A stretch of DNA of 64,000 nt from Blastococcus saxobsidens DD2 (lineage in GTDB: Bacteria > Actinomycetota > Actinomycetes > Mycobacteriales > Geodermatophilaceae): NCBI RefSeq assembly GCF_000284015.1, contig NC_016943.1, positions 4,133,541 to 4,197,540 of the forward strand. Reading direction: 5' to 3'. The translations under genes and the position numbers were made by a program. Shown piece after piece: positions 47,196 through 54,749 of this stretch. Numbering within the stretch: the stretch's first letter is position 1; every line of letters starts with the position of its first letter. A model generated the notes under the pieces. It had not been told where the DNA came from. It made no database searches and saw only the letters and a program-made list of their open reading frames with translations.

Positions 47196-47271
47196 TCCTG
47201 GCTCACCTGGCGGGGTCCTGGCTCACTGTCGGCGGTGAGCCAGGACCCGGAACGACCAGGTCACCTGATCA
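47196..47271 (+). repeat. dispersed intergenic repeat type A, copy 2
   Basis: 76 bases, 67 identical by eye to 25724-25799 and same length. Contains the direct repeat TCCTGGCTCA, the inverted repeat GTCCTGGCTCA / TGAGCCAGGAC and ACCAGGT-C-ACCTG. It ends one base before the rplA stop codon (47272-47274), so it lies immediately 3' of rplA. Confidence 0.75.
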
Positions 47272-47991
47272 TCAGGCGGTCGGCTCGTCCGCCGTCAGGT
47301 TGCGGGTGCGGTTCGGGTCGACCGGGATGCCGGGGCCCATGGTGGTGGAGATGGTGACCTTCTTGAGGTAGCGGCCCTTGGCCGACGACGGCTTGGCGCG
47401 GAGCACCTCGTCGAGGGCCGCGGCGTAGTTCTCGACCAGCTTGGCCTCGTCGAACGACGCCTTGCCGATGACCAGGTGCAGGTTCGCCTGCTTGTCGACG
47501 CGGAAGTTGATCTTTCCGCCCTTGATGTCGTTGACGGCCTTGGTGACGTCGGGGGTCACGGTGCCGGTCTTCGGGTTCGGCATCAGGCCACGGGGGCCGA
47601 GGATGCGCGCGATCCGGCCGACCTTGGCCATCTGGTCCGGCGTCGCGATCGCGGCGTCGAAATCCAGGAAGCCGCCCTGGATGCGCTCGATCAGGTCGTC
47701 GGTGCCGACGACGTCGGCACCGGCGGCCTCGGCCTCGGCGGCCTTGTCACCGGTCGCGAAGACGATGACGCGGGCGGTCTTGCCGGTGCCGTGGGGCAGG
47801 TTGACCGTGCCGCGGACCATCTGGTCGGCCTTGCGCGGGTCGACGCCCAAGCGCATGGCCACCTCGACGGTGGCGTCGTAGGCGGTCGTCGACGTCTCCT
47901 TGGCCAGCGAGGCGGCCTGGAGCGGGCTGTACAGGTTGTCGCGGTCGACCTTCTCGGCCGCGGCGCGGAACTTCTTGCCGTGCTTCGCCAT
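47272..47991 (-). CDS. rplA: 50S ribosomal protein L1
   Basis: 239 residues from ATG at 47991. [20 protein letters not shown] opens the protein, and [20 protein letters not shown] is the universal L1 motif. L1 forms the mobile stalk at the E site. The next gene rplJ starts 348 bases downstream, so rplKA and rplJL are probably separate units. Confidence 0.97.
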   Translation of the reverse strand: MAKHGKKFRAAAEKVDRDNLYSPLQAASLAKETSTTAYDATVEVAMRLGVDPRKADQMVRGTVNLPHGTGKTARVIVFATGDKAAEAEAAGADVVGTDDLIERIQGGFLDFDAAIATPDQMAKVGRIARILGPRGLMPNPKTGTVTPDVTKAVNDIKGGKINFRVDKQANLHLVIGKASFDEAKLVENYAAALDEVLRAKPSSAKGRYLKKVTISTTMGPGIPVDPNRTRNLTADEPTA

Positions 47992-48131
47992 GATCTGTCC
48001 TCTCCGGATGCGGGTGCCCCGGTCGTGTGGTGCGCGGGCCGGCGACGGCCCTCCCACTCGTGACGTGCTGGAACGGCCCCTCTGCAGGGCCCCGCCGTGA
48101 GCGTGCCAACGGTGGGGGCAGAGGGGTTCTC

Positions 48132-48560
48132 CTACTTGACGGTGATGCCCATCGACCGGGCGGTGCCGGCGATGATCTTCTCGGCCTGCTCGAGCGAGTT
48201 GGCGTTGAGGTCGACCATCTTGGTCTGGGCGATCTCGCGGACCTGATCCCGGGTGACCGCGGCGACCTTGGTCTTGTGCGGCTCGCCCGAACCCTTCTCG
48301 ACACCGGCGGCCTTGAGCAGCATGCGCGCAGCCGGCGGGGTCTTGGTGACGAAGGTGAACGACCGGTCCTCGAAGACCGAGATCTCGACCGGGACGACGT
48401 CGCCGCGCTGCGACTCGGTCGCCGCATTGTAGGCCTTGCAGAACTCCATGATGTTGACGCCGTGCTGGCCGAGCGCCGGACCCACGGGCGGCGCGGGGGT
48501 GGCCGCGCCGGCCTTGATCTGGAGCTTGATGACCGCGGTCAACCGCTTCCTGGGGGGCAT
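48132..48560 (-). CDS. rplK: 50S ribosomal protein L11
   Basis: 142 residues. [20 protein letters not shown] (with the thiopeptide-facing prolines) and the C-terminal [20 protein letters not shown] are standard. Base of the L7/L12 stalk and stringent-response sensor site. It lies 53 bases after nusG. Confidence 0.98.
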   Translation of the reverse strand: MPPRKRLTAVIKLQIKAGAATPAPPVGPALGQHGVNIMEFCKAYNAATESQRGDVVPVEISVFEDRSFTFVTKTPPAARMLLKAAGVEKGSGEPHKTKVAAVTRDQVREIAQTKMVDLNANSLEQAEKIIAGTARSMGITVK

Positions 48561-48613
48561 GACTTCCTTCTATCCGTGGTGGATCAGCTGGTGCTCGGAA
48601 CGCCGTCGAGCGC

Positions 48614-49522
48614 TCAGATCTTGCTGACCTGGTTGAACGACAGCTCGACGGGCGTCTCGCGGCCGAAGATGGAGACCAGCACCTGCAGCTTCTGCTGCTC
48701 GGCGTTGATCTCGTTGATGGTGGCGGGCAACGTCGCGAACGGGCCGTCCATGACGGTGACCGACTCGCCGACCTCGAAGTCGACGACGGGGGCCGGCGTG
48801 GCTGCCGCACCGCCACCGGTCGCGGCGGCGGCCTCGGTGGCCCGGGGCGCCTGCGGCGTGGTCGCCGGCACGAGGATCTTGACGACCTCGTCGAGGGTCA
48901 GGGGCGACGGCTTGGAGGTGGCGCCCACGAAGCCGGTGACGCCGGGGGTGTTGCGGACCGCGCCCCACGACTCGTCGTTGAGCTCCATGCGGACCAGCAG
49001 GTAGCCCGGCAGCACCTTGCGGTTGACCTGCGAGCGCTTGCCGTTCTTGATCTCGGTGACCTCCTCGGTGGGCACCTCGATCTGGTAGATGTAGTCCTCG
49101 ACGTCCAGCGACTGGATGCGCGCCTCGAGGTTGGTCTTCACCTTGTTCTCGTAGCCCGCGTAGGAGTGCACGACGTACCAGTCGCCCGGGGCGATCCGCA
49201 GCGCCTTCTTCATCGCCTCGGCCGGGTCCTCGTCCTCCTCCTCCACCGTCAGGTCGGAGTCGGGGGCCGCAGCCGCCAGCGGATCGGTCACGAGGGTGTC
49301 AGGGTTCCCGCTCTCGATCTCGGGGGCGACGTCGGCGGCCTCGCCGTCCTCGACCAGGGGGCCGGCGGCGAGGTCGGCGGTGTCGCGGGACCCCTCGGCG
49401 GCGCCGGTCTCACCGGCACCGGTCTCGACGTCGGCGGTGCCGCGCGCCTCGAAGCGGGCGTCGTCCAGATCGATGCCTTCGACCGCGGTGTCGGTCTCGA
49501 AGGGCTCGCGGGGGTCGGTCAC
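48614..49522 (-). CDS. nusG: transcription antitermination/termination factor NusG with acidic extension
   Basis: 302 residues from GTG at 49522. Residues ~1-105 are an acidic Ala/Glu/Asp/Gly-rich extension. The NGN domain starts at [20 protein letters not shown], and the KOW domain is [20 protein letters not shown] near the C-terminus, ending SFNQVSKI. Binds RNA polymerase and S10. The typical bacterial protein is ~180 residues; acidic extensions are usual in actinobacteria. An additional Ala/Pro-rich linker separates NGN and KOW. Confidence 0.96.
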   Translation of the reverse strand: MTDPREPFETDTAVEGIDLDDARFEARGTADVETGAGETGAAEGSRDTADLAAGPLVEDGEAADVAPEIESGNPDTLVTDPLAAAAPDSDLTVEEEDEDPAEAMKKALRIAPGDWYVVHSYAGYENKVKTNLEARIQSLDVEDYIYQIEVPTEEVTEIKNGKRSQVNRKVLPGYLLVRMELNDESWGAVRNTPGVTGFVGATSKPSPLTLDEVVKILVPATTPQAPRATEAAAATGGGAAATPAPVVDFEVGESVTVMDGPFATLPATINEINAEQQKLQVLVSIFGRETPVELSFNQVSKI

Positions 49523-49568
49523 AGAGGTCTCTTCCTTGTCAGGGGGCGTTCAGGCGCGGACGAACGGG

Positions 49569-50111
49569 TCAGCCGAAGACGGCGATCACGCCTTGTGCGA
49601 AGAGCAGGTCCAGGCCGGCCACGAGCGCGACGATGAAAGCCACGAACACGATGACCACGGTGGTGTAGGTGATCAGCTCGCGGCGACCCGGCCAGATCAC
49701 CTTGCGCAGTTCGGCGACGACCTCGCGCAGGAACCGCATGAGCGACCGCCGGGGCCGCATCTCCTCGGCCCGCGCCCGCTGCGCCGCGGCCCGCGACCGC
49801 GTTCCGCTGCCGTCGCGGGCGGGGCCGGCCGCCTGGCGGGCGGCGCGGCGGGTGCCGGCCACCGGCTCGTCGTCCTCGTCGTCGTCGGCGCCGGCGGTGA
49901 TCCGTCCCCGGCGGCGGCCGTGCTGGTCGCCCGCACGGCCCGCGACGACCTTGTCCTCGTCGGACTCGGCCTCGCCGGCCACGTCGTCCTCCGCGGCCTC
50001 GAGCGCGGCGGCATCGTCGACGCCCGGCGTCTCAGCGTCGAGCTGCTCGTCGGTGAGGTCGGCGTCGGAGGCGCGGACGTCGTCCTCGCGGTCCGGCTTC
50101 TCGTCGCTCAC
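49569..50111 (-). CDS. secE: preprotein translocase subunit SecE with long charged N-terminus
   Basis: 180 residues from GTG at 50111. The first ~120 residues are charged, low-complexity and probably disordered. The SecE domain is the last ~60 residues: RFLREVVAELRKVIWPGRRE followed by a single membrane segment (YTTVVIVFVAFIVALVAGL). Clamps SecY. It lies between tRNA-Trp and nusG, the classic arrangement. Confidence 0.95.
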   Translation of the reverse strand: MSDEKPDREDDVRASDADLTDEQLDAETPGVDDAAALEAAEDDVAGEAESDEDKVVAGRAGDQHGRRRGRITAGADDDEDDEPVAGTRRAARQAAGPARDGSGTRSRAAAQRARAEEMRPRRSLMRFLREVVAELRKVIWPGRRELITYTTVVIVFVAFIVALVAGLDLLFAQGVIAVFG

Positions 50112-50183
50112 TGGGCCTCGCTCGCCTCGTCGTGGTGGCCTCTCCCGCGAGGGCCGTCGGTCGTTGGTGCCGTGTCCTGCTGG

Positions 50184-50256
<73 letters not shown>

Positions 50257-50473
50257 CTGCCCTGGCGGGGCCCCGGAACGGCCGACCGCCACGGCAACGC
50301 CGGATTCCGCGAGCAGGATCCGGGGCACGCCGGTGGCGGGGTCAACTGCCCCGGTGCAGCCAGTGTACGGGACCGGCGGGGCGGGCAGCGAACGTCCCGC
50401 CGACCGGCTCCTCCAGGGTGGCTACGTGCCGGGCGCACCCCCGCCGGCGATGGGTCTTTGACACGATGGGCCC

Positions 50474-51727
50474 ATGACCGCCGCCTCCGCCCCGGAGTCC
50501 GCCCACCCGACCGAGCCGTCACCCACCGAGCGGCGGATCTCCCGCCGCGTCGGCGCGATCGCCGAGTCCGCGACGCTCGCGGTCGACGCGAAGGCGAAGG
50601 CGCTCAAGGCGGCCGGCAAGCCGGTGATCGGGTTCGGGGCCGGCGAGCCGGACTTCCCGACGCCCGACTACATCGTGGAGGCGGCGATCGCCGCTGCCCG
50701 CACGCCGGCGATGCACCGGTACACCCCCGCGGGTGGCCTGCCGGCCCTCAAGGAGGCCATCGTCGCCAAGACGGCGCGGGACTCCGGCCTGCAGGTGACG
50801 GCCGGGCAGGTACTGGTGACCAACGGGGGCAAGCAGGCCGTCTACGAGGCGCTGGCCACCATGCTCGACCCGGGCGACGAGGTGCTCCTGCCCGCGCCCT
50901 ACTGGACGACCTACCCCGAGGCGATCCAGCTGGCCGGCGGTGTCCCCGTTCCCGTCGTGGCGGACGAGCAGAGCGGCTACCTGGTCTCGGCCGCCCAGCT
51001 GGAGGCGGCACGCACGCCGCGCACCAAGGTGCTGCTCTTCTGCTCGCCGTCGAACCCGACGGGGGCGGTGTACCCGGCCGAGCAGGTCGAGGAGATCGGC
51101 CGCTGGGCCGTGGAGCACGGGCTGTGGGTGCTCACCGACGAGATCTACGAGCACCTCACCTACGGCGGGGTCACCGCCCCGTCGATGCCGGTGCTCGTGC
51201 CCGAGCTGGCCGAGCGCTGCGTGGTGGTGAACGGGGTCGCCAAGACCTACGCGATGACCGGCTGGCGGGTGGGCTGGATGATCGGCCCGGCCGACGTGGT
51301 GAAGGCCGCGACCAACCTGCAGTCGCACGCGACGTCGAACGTCGCGAACGTCTCGCAGGCAGCCGCGGTGGCCGCGCTGGCCGGCGACCTCTCGGCTGCG
51401 GCCACCATGCGGGAGGCCTTCGACCGGCGCCGGCAGACCATCGTGTCGATGCTCCGCGAGATCCCCGGCGTGGCCTGCCCCGAGCCGCAGGGCGCCTTCT
51501 ACGTCTACCCGTCGGTGAAGGGCCTGCTCGGCCGGCCCATCGGCGGCCGCACCGCGGAGACCAGCGCGGAGCTGGCCGAGCTGATCCTGGAGCAGGCCGA
51601 GGTCGCCGTCGTCCCCGGTGAGGCGTTCGGCACCCCCGGGTACGTCCGGATGTCCTACGCGCTGGGGGACGACGACCTCGTCGAGGGTGTCAGCCGCATG
51701 CAGCGGCTGCTGGGCCAGGCGGGCTGA
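50474..51727 (+). CDS. aspC: pyridoxal-phosphate aspartate aminotransferase
   Basis: 417 residues. Class I aminotransferase exchanging aspartate/oxaloacetate and glutamate/2-oxoglutarate. PLP lysine K257 in [21 protein letters not shown] at 191-197, TDEIY with Asp222, and [11 protein letters not shown] near 54-64 are all present. It is similar to actinobacterial aspC next to secE. It is (+) between (-) tRNA-Trp and the (-) M1 peptidase. A ~20-residue N-terminal leader precedes the homology. Confidence 0.9.
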   Translation: MTAASAPESAHPTEPSPTERRISRRVGAIAESATLAVDAKAKALKAAGKPVIGFGAGEPDFPTPDYIVEAAIAAARTPAMHRYTPAGGLPALKEAIVAKTARDSGLQVTAGQVLVTNGGKQAVYEALATMLDPGDEVLLPAPYWTTYPEAIQLAGGVPVPVVADEQSGYLVSAAQLEAARTPRTKVLLFCSPSNPTGAVYPAEQVEEIGRWAVEHGLWVLTDEIYEHLTYGGVTAPSMPVLVPELAERCVVVNGVAKTYAMTGWRVGWMIGPADVVKAATNLQSHATSNVANVSQAAAVAALAGDLSAAATMREAFDRRRQTIVSMLREIPGVACPEPQGAFYVYPSVKGLLGRPIGGRTAETSAELAELILEQAEVAVVPGEAFGTPGYVRMSYALGDDDLVEGVSRMQRLLGQAG

Positions 51728-51728
51728 A

Positions 51729-51785
51729 GAAGGACCCCGTCCTCCGCACGCCTCGCACGCTCGGCGCGAACCTCGGGACGGGACC
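51729..51785 (+). repeat. dispersed repeat type B, copy between aspC and M1 peptidase
   Basis: Begins GAAGGACCCCGTCCTCC, contains CCTCGCACGCTCGG and ends GGGACGGGACCG; the ends are nearly complementary and can form an imperfect stem. It starts two bases after the aspC stop. It matches the reverse complement of 54691-54748 by eye, with a weaker copy at 9256. Confidence 0.55.
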
Positions 51786-51786
51786 G

Positions 51787-53220
51787 TCACCCAGGGAGGT
51801 CGTCCTCGTCCAGCGCTCCGGCCCGGACGAGGACGTCGACCGCCGCGGGCAGCTCCGCCAGCGCCGTTCCGACGTCCTCCGGGGTCGCGATGCGCCACGC
51901 CGCCGCGTCGACGTAGCAGCGCAGTGCCTCGTCGAAGGCATCGGCCCCGGCGGCCTCCCGCGCAGCGAGCAGGGTGGCCCCGCCCTTGCCGTAGACCCGG
52001 GCGACGTACTGCTGCTGGGTGGGGAACCGGTCCATCGCCGCCCCCACGTCGCCGTGCAGGCCGGTGGCGAACCCCAGGCGCCGCGCGGACGACGGGTTCA
52101 CCACGGCTTCGGCGTAGGTGGCGAACGCCTCGTCCAGCCAGGGGTCGCGGAACTGCGAGTTGCCGACCATCCCGTAGAACCACATGTGCGCCACCTCGTG
52201 CACGAGGACCTCGCGCGACGGGGTGGCCTGGAGGATCAGGCTGGGGTACTCGATCCCGCCGCCGTGGTCGGGCAGCAGGGCGACGGTGAGCGTGTCGTAG
52301 GGGAACGGGCCGAGGAACCCCTCCAGCTGGGTGATGGCGTCCGTCGTGTGCTCGAGCAGCGCCGCGGGCTCGAGCTCGGCACCCGGCAGCGTGCCGACGC
52401 GCACGTGGACACCGCCGGGCGTCGCCCATTCGGCGCTGCCGAACTCCCCCACCGCGACGGCGACGTCCCGGGCCACCGGTTCCGACGACCGCCACGTCCG
52501 ACGACCGTCCCGGGGTTTCGACGGCGGCTCCTGGGCGCCCGTCATCAGCACGGTGAGCGCCGCGGGCGCCGACACCTGGACGGTCGTGTCGGCGGCGGGG
52601 CTCGTGGTGGTCTCCCCGGACAGCCCCACGAACGGGTCCCGCGCCCAGCCGACCCCCGGTTCCCAGGCCAGCAGGGGCGCCCCGCTGGCCCACCAGCTCA
52701 CGCCGGTGTCGGTGCCGAACCGCTCGAACGATCCCGCCCCGAGGGTCAGCGTGAAGTCCAGCTCCACCTCGGTGGACTGCCCCGCGGCCAACTCGTCCTC
52801 GAGGTCCACGACGTACAACCCACCGGGCTCGGTCGCCCCCGCCAGCTCGTAGCGGCTCCCGGCCACGTCGGCGCCCCGCACGTCGTCCACGACGAGGCGG
52901 TGACCGGCCGCGGCGGACCCGGGCTGGTTGGGCACCAGCCGGAACACCAGCTCGTCGGTCGGGCGGTCCGGAGTGAAGGTCACCGCCTCCGTGCCGGTGA
53001 CCGTGCTCAGGTCGTCCTCGAGCCGCAGGTCCAGGGCGATGCGCGGCCGGTCCGGGTCGGGCTCCGCCCGCTCGGCCGGACACGCCGGCTCCGGGTCCGG
53101 CCGCCCGGTCGACGGGGCCGCCGCCCGATCGGCGGCGAGGCCGTCGGCGAAGGAGGTGCACCCGGGCAGCAGCACCAGCAGGACGGCGGCCGCGGAGAGC
53201 CCGCGCGCCCGTGCGGTCAC
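51787..53220 (-). CDS. M1-family metallopeptidase lipoprotein
   Basis: 477 residues from GTG at 53220, overlapping the preceding stop as GTGA. A lipoprotein signal ends LLPGC (Cys21), so it is secreted and membrane-anchored. The M1 zinc site HEVAH-x18-E is complete (HEVAHMWFYGMVGNSQFRDP ... DEAF), and GGGIEYPSL takes the place of the GAMEN motif. It is shorter than full aminopeptidase N (no C-terminal HEAT-like domain). Substrate unknown. Confidence 0.85.
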   Translation of the reverse strand: MTARARGLSAAAVLLVLLPGCTSFADGLAADRAAAPSTGRPDPEPACPAERAEPDPDRPRIALDLRLEDDLSTVTGTEAVTFTPDRPTDELVFRLVPNQPGSAAAGHRLVVDDVRGADVAGSRYELAGATEPGGLYVVDLEDELAAGQSTEVELDFTLTLGAGSFERFGTDTGVSWWASGAPLLAWEPGVGWARDPFVGLSGETTTSPAADTTVQVSAPAALTVLMTGAQEPPSKPRDGRRTWRSSEPVARDVAVAVGEFGSAEWATPGGVHVRVGTLPGAELEPAALLEHTTDAITQLEGFLGPFPYDTLTVALLPDHGGGIEYPSLILQATPSREVLVHEVAHMWFYGMVGNSQFRDPWLDEAFATYAEAVVNPSSARRLGFATGLHGDVGAAMDRFPTQQQYVARVYGKGGATLLAAREAAGADAFDEALRCYVDAAAWRIATPEDVGTALAELPAAVDVLVRAGALDEDDLPG

Positions 53221-53639
53221 TGCAGGCGGACGATCGCGCGCGCCAGGGAGAGCACCTTCTCCCCCTCGGTCGTGACGGTCAGGTCCACGCGGGCCCGCCC
53301 GTCGTCGAGCAGTGCCCCGACCTTGCCGCGCACCGTCACCTCGGCGCCCTGGTCGTCGTCGGGGACGACGACCGGGCGGCCGAATCGGACGTGGTACTCG
53401 AGCAGGGCGGTCGGGTCGCCGGTCCAGGTGGTGACCGCCCGGGCGGCGACGCCCATGGTGAGCATGCCGTGGGCGATGACGCCCGGCAGGCCGACGGAGG
53501 TCGCCACCCGGTCGCTCCAGTGGATCGGGTTGAAGTCACCGGAGGCGCCCGCGTACCGGACGAGGTCCGCGCGGGTGAGCCGGGTGACGAACGCGGGCAG
53601 TTCGGTGCCGACGGCGACGTCGGACGGACGCTCGGTCAC
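53217..53639 (-). CDS. MaoC-family (R)-hydratase/dehydratase, HadB-like
   Basis: 140 residues from GTG at 53639, overlapping the preceding stop as GTGA. Hotdog fold with the hydratase-2 motif YAGASGDFNPIHWSDRVA; catalytic Asp35 and His40 are present. In mycobacteria the homologous HadB is the catalytic half of the 3-hydroxyacyl-ACP dehydratase of the elongating fatty-acid synthase II. The same place next to rpmG supports that role, though this organism may not make mycolic acids. Confidence 0.85.
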   Translation of the reverse strand: MTERPSDVAVGTELPAFVTRLTRADLVRYAGASGDFNPIHWSDRVATSVGLPGVIAHGMLTMGVAARAVTTWTGDPTALLEYHVRFGRPVVVPDDDQGAEVTVRGKVGALLDDGRARVDLTVTTEGEKVLSLARAIVRLQ

Positions 53640-54091
53640 GGGACATCCCCTCCGCCGCGGGCGACGAGCATCGAGACGGCCGTGCACACGGCCTCGCCGT
53701 CCTCGGTGGCCAGCTCCACCCGGGCGGTCAGCAGGTCGTTGCCGGCCACGCTCCGCGCGGCGTCGATGGTCGTGGTGGCGACCAGCCGGTCGCCGGCCCG
53801 GATCGGGCGGTGGTGGGTGAACTTCTGCTCGCCGTGCACCACCCGGCTGTAGTCGAGCCCCACCTCGGGATCGCCGAGCACCACGAAGGCCGCCTCCAGG
53901 CTGACCACGATGGCGAACGTGGGCGGCGCCACCACGTCGGGGTGGCCCGCGGCGTGGGCGGCCGCCGGGTCGCGGTGCACCGGGTCGTCCGCGCCGACCG
54001 CGGCGGCGAACTCGGCGATCTTCGCGCGGCCGACCTCGTAGACGGCAGAGGGCGGGTAGCTGCGCCCGACCAGTTCCCGGTCCAGCGTCAT
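53636..54091 (-). CDS. MaoC-like (FAS1-type) dehydratase partner, HadA-like
   Basis: 151 residues. Hotdog fold of the substrate-binding subunit type (VGRSYPPSAVYEVGRAKIAE, FAAAVGADDPVHRDPAAAHA, APPTFAIVVSLEAAF). In mycobacteria HadA pairs with HadB to bind acyl chains. Overlaps the HadB-like gene by GTGA. No third (HadC-like) gene is seen. Confidence 0.85.
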   Translation of the reverse strand: MTLDRELVGRSYPPSAVYEVGRAKIAEFAAAVGADDPVHRDPAAAHAAGHPDVVAPPTFAIVVSLEAAFVVLGDPEVGLDYSRVVHGEQKFTHHRPIRAGDRLVATTTIDAARSVAGNDLLTARVELATEDGEAVCTAVSMLVARGGGDVP

Positions 54092-54122
54092 GCTCCCGCC
54101 CTCGCTCAGCAGCCGTCGACCG

Positions 54123-54287
54123 TCAGCGGGTCTCGCGGTGCAGCGTGTGCTTGCGCTCGCGCGGGCAGTACTTCTTCAGCTCGAGCCGGTCGGGGTCGTT
54201 CCGCCGGTTCTTGCGGGTGATGTAGTTCCGGTTCTTGCACTCCTGGCAGGCCAGGGTGATCTTCGGACGGACGTCGGTGGCTGCCAC
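54123..54287 (-). CDS. rpmG: 50S ribosomal protein L33
   Basis: 54 residues from GTG at 54287 ([20 protein letters not shown]). The first CxxC (C14, C17) and C37 are present, but the fourth zinc cysteine is replaced: [10 protein letters not shown] instead of CPxC. It precedes the two MaoC genes, as in M. tuberculosis rpmG2-hadABC. Confidence 0.93.
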   Translation of the reverse strand: MAATDVRPKITLACQECKNRNYITRKNRRNDPDRLELKKYCPRERKHTLHRETR

Positions 54288-54393
54288 AGGAGCGCTCCTA
54301 GCCTTGTCGGACAGGCCCCGGAACCGGGACCTGGTGCCGCGCCGGCAGGTGCCGACACGATGACGGACCCGGAACTGCCGGGTCCGTCGGGAG

Positions 54394-54467
54394 TAGCGGT
54401 GACCGGACTTGAACCGGTGACACAGCGATTATGAGCCGCTTGCTCTACCAGGCTGAGCTACACCGCC
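54394..54467 (-). tRNA. tRNA-Met (anticodon CAT)
   Basis: 74 bases, full cloverleaf with anticodon loop CTCATAA, D-loop AGCCTGGTAGA and T-loop GGTTCAAGT. The acceptor begins GGCGGTG and its end pair is G-T, consistent with an elongator rather than initiator tRNA. CCA is not encoded. Confidence 0.93.
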
Positions 54468-54523
54468 GGGACGACCGTGCGGCCCGGTCTCGCGACAGGA
54501 CCGGCCGGTCAGCTTACTGCCAG

Positions 54524-54596
54524 AGCCCCTTTACGGAATCGAACCGTAGACCTTCTCCTTACCATGGAGACGCTCTGCCGACTGAGCTAAAGGGGC
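54524..54596 (-). tRNA. tRNA-Thr (anticodon GGT)
   Basis: 73 bases: acceptor GCCCCTT / AAGGGGC, anticodon loop ATGGTAA, T-loop GGTTCGATT. CCA is not encoded. First in the tRNA-Thr, tRNA-Met, rpmG order seen in actinobacteria. Confidence 0.95.
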
Positions 54597-54690
54597 GTGC
54601 TCGGAAGCAGAGAAAACTCTACCAAGCCGCTCGTGGCGACCGGCGGACCCCTCCGGACCGTGCGCGACGACTGTAACAGCCGCCTCGGTC

Positions 54691-54748
54691 GGCCCCGTCC
54701 AGCGGCTCACCCCGAGCCTGCGAAGGGCGAGGAGGACGCCGGTCCTTC
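54691..54748 (-). repeat. dispersed repeat type B, copy after the GGDEF-EAL gene
   Basis: Read on the minus strand it begins GAAGGACCGGCGTCCTCC, contains CTTCGCAGGCTCGG and ends GGACGGGGCCG, parallel to 51729-51785. It begins one base after the stop codon of the GGDEF-EAL gene. Confidence 0.55.
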
Positions 54749-54749
54749 G

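Noticed and set aside
53217..54091. Mycolic-acid synthesis locus
   Set aside because: The MaoC genes match HadA/HadB in place, but nothing else of FAS-II or mycolate export is present and family placement suggests no mycolates; a general acyl-dehydratase role is safer.
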